Shown: positions 35,998 through 45,229, counted from the first letter of the stretch. The stretch: 64,000 bases of DNA from Helicobacter pylori (GCF_016748675.1 NZ_CP051534.1:1054001-1118000), one strand, 5' to 3'. Notes: a model not told the origin generated them from the sequence alone. Program-made: numbers and translations.

Positions 35998-37005
35998 TCA
36001 CTCACTTTTAAGGTTTTTCACTAATTCAATGATAAATTTTGCAAACTCTATGGAATCGTTTAAGCATGGACAAACCAAATATTCCTTAATTGCCAAGCGC
36101 TCTGCCATCAAGCGGTATTGCATGTCTAATTCATAGATCGTTTCAGAATTATCAATCGTGAAAGCTAAAGGATAGATGATAATACGAGACTTGCGGTGCT
36201 TTTCTATCAATTCTTCAGTGCTTGGCTCTAGCCATTTCATAGGCCCTAGCTTGGATTGGTAAGAGAGCAAAACCTCTTTAAAAGGGATATTTTTTTGTTG
36301 CATCAACTCTTTTAACAAACTCACATGGTGTTCGCATTCTTGCTGGTAAGTATCGCCGGCATCAATAACGCTTTTAGGCAAGCCATGAACAGAAAAGATT
36401 AAGACAAAATCCTGGCTTTTGCGGTTGTTTAGGGCGCTTAAAATCGTGTTTAAAATGATTTCATTAAGCTTTGTGCTGGCATAAAAACGCTCTATCACTC
36501 GCACTTTGGGGCGGAAAGTTTCTAAAGATTTGAGAGCGCTAAAAGCGTCATTGAAACTAGAAAGGGTGGTGGTGCTAGAATATTGCGGATACATGGAAAA
36601 AAACACCAAACTTTCTATTTCTTTTAAGGCTAGATCTTGTAAGACCATAGACGCATAAGGGGGGGTATAACGCATCGCATAAGTGTAAAAGCGAGAAGGA
36701 TCCAATTCGTTCAAACGCTCTGTAAGGGCGAATGTGATAGGCGTTAAAGGGGATTTGCCTCCTAATTTTTCATAGATTTTTTTGGATTTTTCTATGCGGC
36801 TATTGACAATCATTTTACCCACCATTTTACGCATGAAATTATTTTTAATGGTAAGGATAAAGGGGTCATCAAACATGTTTTCTAAAAACACCCCCACTTC
36901 ATAAAGGCTGTTAGGCCCTCCCATATTCAAAAGAACGACTGCTTCCTTAGGGGATTTTATGGCGTTATTTTCTAAATCATTAAGCTTTTCATTGATCAAA
37001 TTCAT
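35998..37005 (-). CDS. hemH: Ferrochelatase
   Basis: A 335-residue enzyme that inserts Fe(II) into protoporphyrin IX, the last step of haem synthesis. Recognisable elements are [15 protein letters not shown] at the N-terminus, the catalytic-histidine segment [14 protein letters not shown], and the [17 protein letters not shown] segment with the conserved glutamate. ATG 37005 is chosen; the frame is also open from GTG 37011 and neither start has a clear Shine-Dalgarno. Placement with ccsBA and the CcmG-like gene makes a haem and cytochrome c locus, though a 73-bp gap separates them. Confidence 0.95.
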   Translation of the reverse strand: MNLINEKLNDLENNAIKSPKEAVVLLNMGGPNSLYEVGVFLENMFDDPFILTIKNNFMRKMVGKMIVNSRIEKSKKIYEKLGGKSPLTPITFALTERLNELDPSRFYTYAMRYTPPYASMVLQDLALKEIESLVFFSMYPQYSSTTTLSSFNDAFSALKSLETFRPKVRVIERFYASTKLNEIILNTILSALNNRKSQDFVLIFSVHGLPKSVIDAGDTYQQECEHHVSLLKELMQQKNIPFKEVLLSYQSKLGPMKWLEPSTEELIEKHRKSRIIIYPLAFTIDNSETIYELDMQYRLMAERLAIKEYLVCPCLNDSIEFAKFIIELVKNLKSE

Positions 37006-37060
37006 TAGCACATGCTAAAATAAAACGATTAATAAAAAATAAATCGTTAGAAAGAAGTTA

Positions 37061-37492
37061 ATGTTAGAGATGAGTTTGCAAGCATTAAATACACAAGATT
37101 CTTCTGTGATGGCTCAATCCTTGCTTGTCCATGCCTTTTTTGCCGCCTTGCTCGCCCTAGCGTTTATGATCAATCTTTACACCCTTTTTAAAGAAAAGAA
37201 TTTCATCCAATTGAACAAAAAAATCTATCTTGTCATGCCAGCGATTTACATTCTTTTAAGCATCGCTCTTTTGAGCGGGATTTTTATTTGGGCGATGCAG
37301 CAATTTGAATTTTCTTTTAGCGCTGTTGCCATGCTTTTAGGGTTGTTGTTGATGCTTATAGCAGAAATCAAACGCCATAAAAGCGTGAAATTCGCTATCA
37401 CTAAAAAAGAAAGGATGGAAGCGTATATTAAAAAAGCTAAAATCCTGTATTTTTTAGAAACGATTCTCATTGTTGTGTTAATGGGCCTTTGA
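37061..37492 (+). CDS. Small integral membrane protein of unknown function
   Basis: A 143-residue protein (HP0375 type) with four hydrophobic segments at about 22-45, 58-80, 83-103 and 124-143, short connecting loops and a basic cytoplasmic loop (KRHKSVKFAITKKERMEAYIKKAK). No catalytic motif is visible. It resembles small copper-resistance or DUF-type four-helix membrane proteins only in shape. The rsmE start directly follows its stop, so the two are probably translated from one mRNA. Confidence 0.65.
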   Translation: MLEMSLQALNTQDSSVMAQSLLVHAFFAALLALAFMINLYTLFKEKNFIQLNKKIYLVMPAIYILLSIALLSGIFIWAMQQFEFSFSAVAMLLGLLLMLIAEIKRHKSVKFAITKKERMEAYIKKAKILYFLETILIVVLMGL

Positions 37493-38173
37493 ATGCGTTT
37501 TGTCTACCACCCTTTAGCCAAAGAGCCTGTTTTAAAAATAGAAGGCGAGAGTTACACGCATTTATACCGATCAAGGCGTATCAAAAGCGCGAATCGTTTG
37601 GATTTAAGAAATTTAAAAGACAGCTTTTTATACACCTATGAGCATGCAGAAATCACTAAAAAACACGCCCTTTTAAAGCTAGTGGGCGCGCGACCATTAG
37701 AAGTTATGGCTAATAAAAAAACGCATTTGATTTTAAGCGTGATTGAAATCAAAAGCATTGAAAAAATTTTACCCTTTTTAAATCAGTTAGGCGTGAGCAA
37801 GTTGAGTTTGTTCTATGCGGATTTTAGCCAGCGTAATGAAAAGATAGACAGCGCCAAATTAGAGCGCTTCCAAAAGATTCTGATCCATTCTTGCGAGCAA
37901 TGCGGTCGTAGTGCTTTAATGGAATTGGAAGCGTTTTCAAACACCAAAGAGGTGTTAAACGCCTACCCAAAGGCGAGCGTTTTGGATTTTAAGGGCGAAA
38001 CCTTACCCGCAAGCATGGATTTTGAAAAAGGCGTTATCATAGGGCCTGAAGGGGGCTTTAGCGAACAAGAAAGGGAGTGTTTTAAAGAGCGTGAAATTTA
38101 TCGCATCCCATTAGATATGGTGCTAAAATCTGAGAGCGCATGCGTGTTTGTGGCGAGTATCGCGCAAATTTAG
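37493..38173 (+). CDS. rsmE: 16S rRNA m3U1498 methyltransferase
   Basis: A 226-residue SPOUT-fold methyltransferase of the RsmE family, which methylates U1498 of 16S rRNA. The N-terminal PUA-like part is YTHLYRSRRIKSANRLDL. The knotted C-terminal SAM site shows IIGPEGGFSEQERECF and LDMVLKSESACVFVASI, close to the family signature (GPEGG..E....LG..ILR.ETA). Its ATG follows the previous stop with no gap. It is convergent with homC over a 92-bp AT-rich gap that may hold a weak bidirectional terminator. Confidence 0.92.
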   Translation: MRFVYHPLAKEPVLKIEGESYTHLYRSRRIKSANRLDLRNLKDSFLYTYEHAEITKKHALLKLVGARPLEVMANKKTHLILSVIEIKSIEKILPFLNQLGVSKLSLFYADFSQRNEKIDSAKLERFQKILIHSCEQCGRSALMELEAFSNTKEVLNAYPKASVLDFKGETLPASMDFEKGVIIGPEGGFSEQERECFKEREIYRIPLDMVLKSESACVFVASIAQI

Positions 38174-38265
38174 GGGGTATCGCAAAAGTTTTAAAAATAA
38201 AATTTTAAAAACTTAAGATCTTAATTTTTTGCTAAAAAGCTTGAGTTAAAGCCAATTTTTAACCC

Positions 38266-40383
38266 CTAAAATACCCACCCGTAATTAAAAAACACTTTAA
38301 AATGGCTGCCCCCTTCATTCAAAACAACAGAGTTCGCATAGATGCCATTATTAGAAGCGATTTTAATACCGCTTTGGATTAAAGGAACGCTAATGCCTAT
38401 GGAATATTTAGAATGCTTGTAGCGGTAATTAAACCCGGTAACTATATCTAAATTACCGCTTCCTTTGACTTGATTGAAAACATAGTAGCTATTGTATAAG
38501 CCCCTTAACCCCCCAAACACCCCAAAAGAGGAAGCAAAAACTTTTTTAGTTGGGTTATTTCGCTTTTTATTGGTGTAAGTGGTGATGAAATCAAACAACA
38601 CATCCATTCCCCCACCATAGCTTAATTGCTGGATTTTTTCATCGTTAGCTTGAGCGTAGTTGTATTTGATGATGCCGTAATAGGCTAACCCTATATAGTC
38701 ATTGAAATAATGTTGATATCCTATTTTAACATTAACCCCTAAAATAGGGCTTCTAAAATTCTTACTTGAAGAGCGGTAAGTGGTGGTGGAAGTGGTGGAA
38801 AAATTTTGCGTGATCGCGCTGACCATAGAGGTTGCAAAATTTTGCACGTTCAATCCGGCGTCTAAATAGTTGGCTTGGCTGCTCAAATTAACGAAATTAA
38901 TGGGCAGAGCGTTTTGATTGATGAGCTGTTGCCAAACAGCGCTGGTAACCCCTATAAGCCCAGCGGGGACTTGAGCGCAATTCGTATAAATGGAATTGGG
39001 GTAGTTGCCCGCTGTATAGACTTGGTGGTTGTCCTTATAAAAAGAACACACATTATAGGTGTAACCATCCTGATCTTTCACTTCTTTCCCATTTGTAAAT
39101 TTTAGTTCTTCTTTCCCATTGACTAACTCTTCTTTTCCACCCTCACATTCTTGTATGGCTCCGCCGTTTTCTTGACACAAGCGCACCCTTTGATAAGTCA
39201 TGTTCCCATTATGCGTATAGCCTTTAGTGTGGCTAAATTCATGGATAATGTCTCTTAATTCCACAATATCAACTTTGTTCAAAGTTTTACCAAACAATTT
39301 TTCAGGATTTAATGCAGAAGCGGCTATCCCTAGATTACCATCATTATCATCAAGTTCATACCCTAGCCCTAAAAACCCTGATTTCATGATGTTCACTTCA
39401 AGATTGATCGTTCTTCTAAACGCATCTATAACGGATTGTGGGGTTAGCACGTATTTTTCATAGATGGGAGCGACACGCCCGTTATTGAAAGGATTCACGC
39501 ACTTAGGAAAGTCAGAGCCGCACTCTGATGGGCTGTTAGAAAATTGGAAAGGAGCGTTTAAAACGGCTTCTTCCCACGATTTGGAGTCAAACACCGCAAT
39601 CATATCTAACATTAAATTGGTCAATTCTTCTGCGGTTTGTGGGGTGAAATCTGACACACAATCATTGCAATTACCTTTAAAATTGTTGGTATCGGCGTTT
39701 TCATAACTCATCGTTACATTGGTCGTGATTTGGCTGAGCTTTTCAAACAAACTTTGCGTGTTAGCGTCAGAAAATTGTGTGGCAGTGGCTTGAAGTTGTT
39801 GGTAATTAAAGCTATCAGCTTGTTCAAATTCTGAATCATTAAACAAGCTTGCAGGCAAAATGATTTGAGAATCTTTGGGGATAGTCTCTATCACGCCTAA
39901 ATTGACTACCTTGCCTTGAGCGTCTTTAAAACTCAGTTCAACATTGTTTAAATTATAAGGCAGAAAGTTTTGTATGGTTACGCTCCCATTAACCATATTC
40001 GCATACACAGGGTTTTGAGAATAAAAAGTTAAGCCATTTTCTATATTGTTCGTGGTGAATAAAGCCGTTGCGTTTTTTAAAATGGTGCTTTGGGGTATGT
40101 AGTATTTTCCGTAAGCGCTTTGTGGGGTGGCTGTGTCGCTTTTGTTTTGTTCTTTGTTTTGTTCTTTAGTTTGTGGGTGGGTTAGGGGGTTTTCATAGGT
40201 GTTGTGGGTATTTTGGGTGTTTTGGGTTGTTGTTTGTTCTTTAGTTTGTGTGCCTTCTAATAACCCGGTTTCAAACCCAGCTTCTATAAAAAAGCCGTCT
40301 TTTTGGTTTTTTTGAAAGGCTTCTAAAGGGTTGAATAAGCCGATTAAAGACAAACAAATCGTTCTGCTAACGAATCTTAGCAT
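38266..40383 (-). CDS. homC: Outer membrane protein HomC (Hom family)
   Basis: A 705-residue outer membrane protein with a signal peptide (RTICLSLIGLFNPLEAF, cleavage near residue 22). A Q/T/N-rich stretch with NTQNTHNT and TKEQNKEQNK repeats follows (about 40-85), then a large passenger domain, and a C-terminal beta-barrel region ending in alternating aromatic residues and a terminal Phe (FKVFFNYGWVF), the barrel-assembly signal. Several cysteine pairs (NCNDCV, CGSDFPKC) occur in the passenger. An imperfect NGKEEL repeat lies near 430-445. I recognise HP0373, the most conserved Hom member. Adhesion is proposed for the family; the function of HomC is not firmly known. Confidence 0.88.
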   Translation of the reverse strand: MLRFVSRTICLSLIGLFNPLEAFQKNQKDGFFIEAGFETGLLEGTQTKEQTTTQNTQNTHNTYENPLTHPQTKEQNKEQNKSDTATPQSAYGKYYIPQSTILKNATALFTTNNIENGLTFYSQNPVYANMVNGSVTIQNFLPYNLNNVELSFKDAQGKVVNLGVIETIPKDSQIILPASLFNDSEFEQADSFNYQQLQATATQFSDANTQSLFEKLSQITTNVTMSYENADTNNFKGNCNDCVSDFTPQTAEELTNLMLDMIAVFDSKSWEEAVLNAPFQFSNSPSECGSDFPKCVNPFNNGRVAPIYEKYVLTPQSVIDAFRRTINLEVNIMKSGFLGLGYELDDNDGNLGIAASALNPEKLFGKTLNKVDIVELRDIIHEFSHTKGYTHNGNMTYQRVRLCQENGGAIQECEGGKEELVNGKEELKFTNGKEVKDQDGYTYNVCSFYKDNHQVYTAGNYPNSIYTNCAQVPAGLIGVTSAVWQQLINQNALPINFVNLSSQANYLDAGLNVQNFATSMVSAITQNFSTTSTTTYRSSSKNFRSPILGVNVKIGYQHYFNDYIGLAYYGIIKYNYAQANDEKIQQLSYGGGMDVLFDFITTYTNKKRNNPTKKVFASSFGVFGGLRGLYNSYYVFNQVKGSGNLDIVTGFNYRYKHSKYSIGISVPLIQSGIKIASNNGIYANSVVLNEGGSHFKVFFNYGWVF

Positions 40384-40452
40384 GGTATTTTCCTAAATGG
40401 TTTAGCGTTTTGTTCTCAAAGAGTCTGTAACTCAATCAAACTGAATTTTCGT

Positions 40453-40458
40453 ATTATA
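40453..40458 (-). promoter_or_regulatory. Candidate -10 box for homC
   Basis: TATAAT on the minus strand, about 70 nt upstream of the homC ATG in the 156-bp gap from dcd. Confidence 0.5.
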
Positions 40459-40539
40459 ATATATTTTTGAGAAATTGCGGTATTGTTTGTATTAAAAGCA
40501 AAAACGCCCAAAGGATAAATGCTTTTATCTTTCTTCAAA

Positions 40540-41106
40540 TCACTTTAAAATTTTAGGCAAAGTGATGCCCACTTGCCCTTGATACTTACCGCCTCTATCT
40601 TTATAGCTTTGCTCGCACATTTCATCGCCTTGTAAAAACACCACTTGTGCGATCCCTTCATTGGCATAGACTTTAGCCGGTAAATTAGTGGTGTTAGAAA
40701 TTTCAATCGTAATATAGCCTTCAAATTCCGGCTCAAAAGGCGTAACATTCACAATGATCCCACACCTGGCGTAAGTGCTTTTGCCTAAACAAATCGCTAA
40801 GGTGTCTTTAGGCATTTTAAAATACTCTATCGTATGGGCTAGGGCGAACGCGTTAGCGGGTAAGATAAAATACCCTTCTTTACTCGCATCAATTTTAGTC
40901 GCGTTGTTAGGGTCAAAGTTTTTAGGGTCAATTAAAGCGTTTTTGTTATCAAAGAGCATGAACTCACTCCCCACTCTAATATCATACCCGTAACTGCTCA
41001 AACCATAGCTGATCACATTCTTACCGACTTGCTTTTCGCAAAAAGGGCTAATCATGCCATGCTCTAAACTCATTTTTTTAATCCAAGAATCCGCTTTCAA
41101 TCCCAT
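40540..41106 (-). CDS. dcd: dCTP deaminase
   Basis: A 188-residue trimeric enzyme that deaminates dCTP to dUTP, the source of dTMP precursors. Family strings: [64 protein letters not shown] (containing the catalytic glutamate segment) and [16 protein letters not shown]. Start ATG 41106; an extra in-frame GTG sits two codons upstream. The -10 box TATAAT lies about 38 nt upstream. It is divergent from accB. Confidence 0.95.
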   Translation of the reverse strand: MGLKADSWIKKMSLEHGMISPFCEKQVGKNVISYGLSSYGYDIRVGSEFMLFDNKNALIDPKNFDPNNATKIDASKEGYFILPANAFALAHTIEYFKMPKDTLAICLGKSTYARCGIIVNVTPFEPEFEGYITIEISNTTNLPAKVYANEGIAQVVFLQGDEMCEQSYKDRGGKYQGQVGITLPKILK

Positions 41107-41143
41107 ATACACAAAGCCTTTAAAGTTTGTTAATAATTATGTT

Positions 41144-41149
41144 ATTATA
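41144..41149 (-). promoter_or_regulatory. Extended -10 promoter of dcd
   Basis: TATAAT with TG upstream on the minus strand (TGTTATAAT), about 38 nt before the dcd ATG. Confidence 0.65.
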
Positions 41150-41236
41150 ACAATAATTTTTTGCTAAAAACGCTTATGGTTAGTAAGATTATGTGTTTAT
41201 GGCATATTTTAAAATAATATCAAGGAATAGATCGTT

Positions 41237-41710
41237 ATGAACCTTTCTGAAATTGAAGAGTTGATCAAAGAATTTAAAGCTTCTGATTTGGGGCATTTGA
41301 AATTAAAGCATGAGCATTTTGAGTTGGTTTTGGATAAAGAATCCGCTTATGCGAAACATAAAAATGCGTTAAATTCCGCCCATTCTCCAGCCCCCATTAT
41401 GGTAGAAGCGAGCATGCCAAGCGCTCAAACCCCTGTGCCTATGGTATGCACCCCTATTGTGGATAAAAAAGAAGATTTCGTGCTTTCGCCTATGGTAGGC
41501 ACTTTTTATCATGCGCCCTCCCCTGGGGCTGAGCCTTATGTCAAAGCGGGCGATACGCTTAAAAAAGGGCAAATCGTGGGCATTGTAGAAGCGATGAAAA
41601 TCATGAATGAAATTGAAGTGGAATACCCTTGCAAGGTGGTTTCTGTTGAAGTGGGAGACGCTCAGCCGGTAGAATACGGCACGAAACTCATCAAAGTGGA
41701 AAAGCTTTAA
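41237..41710 (+). CDS. accB: Biotin carboxyl carrier protein of acetyl-CoA carboxylase
   Basis: A 157-residue BCCP. The biotinyl lysine is near residue 121 in VEAMKIMNE. The N-terminal about 50 residues form the dimerisation helices, a P/A-rich linker spans about 52-75, and the biotinyl domain (VLSPMVGTFYHAPSPGAEPYV) follows, including the thumb typical of AccB. It carries CO2 between AccC and the carboxyltransferase for malonyl-CoA synthesis. accC follows after 5 bp. Confidence 0.96.
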   Translation: MNLSEIEELIKEFKASDLGHLKLKHEHFELVLDKESAYAKHKNALNSAHSPAPIMVEASMPSAQTPVPMVCTPIVDKKEDFVLSPMVGTFYHAPSPGAEPYVKAGDTLKKGQIVGIVEAMKIMNEIEVEYPCKVVSVEVGDAQPVEYGTKLIKVEKL

Positions 41711-41715
41711 AACCC

Positions 41716-43083
41716 ATGAATAAAAGAAATAAAAAGGTAGAAAAAAAAGAACTCTCGCGCATTTTGATCGCTAATAGAGGCGAGATCGCTTTAAGAGCGA
41801 TCCAAACCATTCAAGAAATGGGTAAAGAATCCATAGCCATTTATTCTATCGCTGACAAAGACGCCCACTACCTCAATACGGCTAGTGCAAAAGTGTGTAT
41901 AGGGGGGGCCAAATCCAGCGAGAGTTACTTGAATATCCCTGCGATCATTAGCGCGGCGGAATTGTTTGAAGCGGATGCGATTTTCCCCGGGTATGGGTTT
42001 TTGAGCGAGAATCAGAATTTTGTAGAGATTTGCTCGCACCATTCTTTGGAATTTATTGGTCCGAGTGCAAAAGTCATGGCTTTAATGAGCGATAAATCCA
42101 AAGCCAAAAGCGTGATGAAAGAAGCCGGCATGCCTGTGATTGAGGGCAGTGATGGGTTGCTTAAAAGCTATCAAGAAGCTGAAGAAATCGCTGATAAAAT
42201 CGGCTACCCTGTTATCATTAAAGCGGCCGCTGGTGGGGGCGGAAGGGGGATGCGTGTCGTAGAAGATAAATCCAAGCTTAAAAACCTTTATTTAGCCGCA
42301 GAAACGGAAGCTTTGAGCGCGTTTGGCGATGGGAGCGTGTATTTAGAAAAATTCATCAACAAGCCTAAGCACATTGAAGTCCAAATTCTAGCCGACAAGC
42401 ATGGCAATGTCATTCATGTGGGCGAAAGGGATTGCTCGGTGCAAAGACGCCAGCAAAAGCTCATTGAAGAAACCCCGGCGGTGGTTTTAGAAGAGGGCGT
42501 GCGTAAGCGTTTGCTAGAAACAGCGATCAAGGCCGCTAAATACATCGGCTATGTGGGGGCGGGGACTTTTGAATTTTTGCTTGATTCTAACATGAAAGAT
42601 TTTTATTTCATGGAGATGAACACTCGTTTGCAAGTGGAACATACCATTAGCGAAATGGTGAGCGGGTTAAACCTCATTGAATGGATGATTAAAATCGCTC
42701 AAGGCGAAGAATTGCCCAAACAAGAAAGCTTTTCTCTCAAAGGGCATGCGATAGAATGCCGAATCACGGCAGAAGATCCTAAAAAATTCTACCCAAGCCC
42801 GGGTAAAATCACCGAATGGATCGCCCCTGGTGGGGTGAATGTGCGCCTTGATTCGCATGCGCATGCCCATTATGTCGTGCCTACGCACTATGATTCGATG
42901 ATTGGCAAGCTCATTGTGTGGGGTGAAAACAGAGAAAGAGCGATCGCTAAGATGAAAAGGGCTTTAAAGGAATTTAAGGTAGAAGGCATTAAAACGACCA
43001 TTCCTTTCCACCTTGAAATGCTTGAAAATGCGGATTTCAGGCAAGCAAAAATCCACACGAAGTATTTAGAAGAAAATTTTTAA
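41716..43083 (+). CDS. accC: Biotin carboxylase, acetyl-CoA carboxylase subunit
   Basis: A 455-residue ATP-grasp enzyme that carboxylates BCCP-biotin using ATP and bicarbonate. Motifs: RILIANRGEIALRAI, the glycine-rich KAAAGGGGRGMRVV loop, EKFINKPKHIEVQIL, GERDCSVQRRQQKLIEE and FMEMNTRLQVEH. The last 80 bases of the gene (43004-43083) are duplicated almost exactly at 44095-44174, on the far side of the next gene. The coding frame itself is complete and normal. Confidence 0.96.
   Translation: MNKRNKKVEKKELSRILIANRGEIALRAIQTIQEMGKESIAIYSIADKDAHYLNTASAKVCIGGAKSSESYLNIPAIISAAELFEADAIFPGYGFLSENQNFVEICSHHSLEFIGPSAKVMALMSDKSKAKSVMKEAGMPVIEGSDGLLKSYQEAEEIADKIGYPVIIKAAAGGGGRGMRVVEDKSKLKNLYLAAETEALSAFGDGSVYLEKFINKPKHIEVQILADKHGNVIHVGERDCSVQRRQQKLIEETPAVVLEEGVRKRLLETAIKAAKYIGYVGAGTFEFLLDSNMKDFYFMEMNTRLQVEHTISEMVSGLNLIEWMIKIAQGEELPKQESFSLKGHAIECRITAEDPKKFYPSPGKITEWIAPGGVNVRLDSHAHAHYVVPTHYDSMIGKLIVWGENRERAIAKMKRALKEFKVEGIKTTIPFHLEMLENADFRQAKIHTKYLEENF
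43004..43083 (+). repeat. 80-bp direct repeat, left copy (3' end of accC)
   Basis: Matches 44095-44174 at 79 of 80 positions; the one difference is A at 43068 against G at 44159. The copies are offset by 1091 bp and bracket the FkbM-like gene. Confidence 0.95.
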
Positions 43084-43105
43084 ACTTAATTGCAAGGAGA
43101 TTTTA

Positions 43106-44090
43106 ATGAAGCAAGTGATTAAAAGGGTTCTTAAAGGTTTGTTACCCAATCGGTTTTTAAATGCGTATCGTAATGTTGAAAACTTGGGAGCGATTAAAGA
43201 GCAAGTTCGTTCTAATGTTGAAACTCTAGGAGCGATTAAAGAGCAAATCAACTCTATAGCCAATCAAGTCAATTCCATTCTTTGGCGAGCTGGAAGGGTA
43301 ATGTCTATCAATGAATTGTTTGTTGAAACCCCTAAAGAGAAGGTAGAGGGGTTCATCAAGAGCTTACACCCCATCAAGACCGAGCATGAGCTGGTGCGTT
43401 GGGGAGCCAAGCATGATGGGGGCTATTTGATACCCAATGATTTTGAAGGGATCAAAGCGCTTTTCTCACCAGGTGTGGGAGGTGAGAGCACGTTTGAAGA
43501 AGATTTTTACCGCCATTGCAAGCCCACAAACCCTAACGATATATATATATATATATATGGCAGACAAATCGGTCAATGAGCCGATATTGAACATCCCCAA
43601 AGAAAACTGCTCCTTTATCAAAAAATTCATCGGTTGTTCCAACGACAAAGACTTCATCACTTTGGACACTTGGGTCAATAACTCTCAAGTGGGCGAAGGG
43701 GATTTAATGTTGCAAATGGACATTGAAGGGGGCGAATACCTCGCTCTCATTAGTGCGAGCGATGCGCTATTAGATCGCTTCAGAATCATTGCTCTAGAGA
43801 TCCATAGGCTGAAATATTTGTGGGATAACAACTATTTTGAAATGGTTCAAAGCACTATGAATAAGATTTTAAAAACGCATTATTGCGTGCATTTGCACCC
43901 CAATAATTGTTGTGCCCCTCACCATCACAATGGGTTAGGTATCGTTGAAGTCATAGAATGCACTTTCATCAGAAAGGATCGGGTAAAACACATCTTGGGC
44001 TATTGCGATGAGTTCCCGCATCCATTAGATGCTGACAATGTGGTTGAACACCCCACGCTTATCCTACCTAGAAATTGGTATGGAGGCTGA
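43106..44090 (+). CDS. FkbM-type methyltransferase gene, phase-variable by (AT)10, out of frame here
   Basis: Two overlapping frames together encode one protein. The first (ATG 43106, AAGGAG 6 nt upstream) begins MKQVIKRVLKGLLPN, has two 14-residue coiled-coil repeats (NVENLGAIKEQVRS, NVETLGAIKEQINS), then HDGGYLIPND and FSPGVGGESTFEED, and stops soon after the AT tract at 43539-43558. The second continues ADKSVNEPILNIP, FITLDTWVNN and LMLQMDIEGGEYLAL, ending at 44090. With 11 or 8 AT units the frame joins into about 328 residues. The GxG-like loop and the D-x-EGGE motif match FkbM-family SAM O-methyltransferases, which often act on glycans. Gene and tract are inserted between accC and the restriction-modification genes. 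The substrate is unknown; an LPS or surface glycan is a guess. Confidence 0.8.
43539..43558. repeat. (AT)10 dinucleotide tract inside the FkbM-like gene
   Basis: Ten uninterrupted AT units between AACG and GGCAG. Ten units put the two halves of the gene out of frame; 11 or 8 units would fuse them as a DIYIYIYMADKS-type junction. Slipped-strand mispairing is the expected switch. Confidence 0.93.
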
Positions 44091-44094
44091 AAGT

Positions 44095-44174
44095 CTTTCC
44101 ACCTTGAAATGCTTGAAAATGCGGATTTCAGGCAAGCAAAAATCCACACGAAGTATTTGGAAGAAAATTTTTAA
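44095..44174 (+). repeat. 80-bp direct repeat, right copy (duplicated accC 3' end)
   Basis: Second copy of the accC 3' end including its TAA, lying 4 bp after the FkbM-like stop and without the rest of accC. The remainder of this 176-bp gap before the methyltransferase gene holds no clear feature other than AT-rich sequence. Confidence 0.95.
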
Positions 44175-44266
44175 GTTTTAAGGATTTTCTTAAGCATGAT
44201 TTAAGGATTTTAAACGATCAGAAAAAATCAGCATTAAATTTTATGATTTTATAGTAAAGTTTTTTC

Positions 44267-45229
44267 ATGCAAACCTTGTTTAAAGAAGTTACCCCTAAAC
44301 GCTATGTCAATGGCAATGAGATGAAAGAAAATCCTAGCAATGTTCTAGATCAGTATTTCACTAAGCCTAGTGTGGCTTTAAAATGCTTTCAAAAAGCTTG
44401 TGAGGTTATTAAAAAATACGAAAATCTAGATGACTTTATTTTTTTAGAGCCAAGTGCAGGTGATGGGGTGTTTTATGACTTGTTTCCTAAAAATAGACGC
44501 ATTGGTATAGACATTGAACCTAAAAGAGATGGATTTATTCAATGCGATTTTTTAAATTATAAATTGCCCACACATCAAAAAGTGATTTGCTTGGGCAACC
44601 CTCCTTTTGGGCATCGTGGGGTTATGGCGTTAGAATTTATCAACCATGCTAGAAGTTGTGATTTTGTGTGTTTTATCCTACCCATGTTCTTTGAAAGTCA
44701 AGGAAAAGGCTCTATTAAGTATCGTGTGAAAGGTTTGAATCTGCTTTATAGCGAACGCTTAGAAAAAAATGCGTTTATAGATTTTAAAAATAAAGAAGTG
44801 GATGTGCATTGCGTGTTTCAAATTTGGAGCAAAAAATATCAAAACAAAAAAAGTGAATTTTCTTGGTATAAGAATCGCCATAAAGAACCCTTTAGCGAAT
44901 ATATCAAGGTTTTCACGGTTTCATTGGCTAAAAACAGAGAATGCGGTAAAGAGTGGATTTTTAATCAAAAAGCGTCTTTTTACATTTCATCAACTTTTTA
45001 TAAAAGTACACAAATTGTAGAGAACTTTGAGGAAGTTAAGTATCAATCTGGTATTGCTGTGGTATTTACCAGCACTGACAAGGTTTTAAACGCTAAATTA
45101 AAAAAACTATTCAAAGAGATTGATTGGACAAAATACGCAAGTTTAGCGACTAATTCTTGCTATCATTTAGGAAAAAGCCATATTTTTCAAGCCCTACATG
45201 ATCATTTGGATAGTTTAAAGGATAATTGA
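44267..45229 (+). CDS. DNA adenine N6-methyltransferase-like protein of a restriction-modification operon
   Basis: A 320-residue protein with methyltransferase motif I FLEPSAGDGVFYDLF and motif IV LGNPPFGHRG, the NPPF form typical of N6-adenine DNA methyltransferases. RIGIDIEPKRDGF is motif II and CDFLNYKL motif III. The order I then IV suggests a gamma-type enzyme; I cannot name the target site. The last codon overlaps the next gene's ATG in TGATG, so both were translated as a pair. I take this to be an H. pylori strain-variable R-M locus between accC and the pseC region. It appears intact and may now work as an orphan modification enzyme. Confidence 0.8.
   Translation: MQTLFKEVTPKRYVNGNEMKENPSNVLDQYFTKPSVALKCFQKACEVIKKYENLDDFIFLEPSAGDGVFYDLFPKNRRIGIDIEPKRDGFIQCDFLNYKLPTHQKVICLGNPPFGHRGVMALEFINHARSCDFVCFILPMFFESQGKGSIKYRVKGLNLLYSERLEKNAFIDFKNKEVDVHCVFQIWSKKYQNKKSEFSWYKNRHKEPFSEYIKVFTVSLAKNRECGKEWIFNQKASFYISSTFYKSTQIVENFEEVKYQSGIAVVFTSTDKVLNAKLKKLFKEIDWTKYASLATNSCYHLGKSHIFQALHDHLDSLKDN

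Noticed and set aside
37020-37052. Inverted repeat AACGATT/AATCGTT between hemH and the small membrane protein gene
   Set aside because: Arms are 7 bp with a long A/T loop; at this base composition it is close to chance and no regulator is suggested.
38180-38230. AT-rich imperfect inverted repeat between rsmE and homC
   Set aside because: The arms (AAGTTTT... and ...AAAAACTT) do not pair cleanly and are almost pure A/T; a bidirectional terminator is possible but not supported enough.
43437-44090. Separate gene for the second half of the FkbM-like protein
   Set aside because: Its apparent N-terminus is the shifted frame of the upstream half, and the catalytic motifs of one FkbM enzyme are split across the two frames, so one interrupted gene is the better call.
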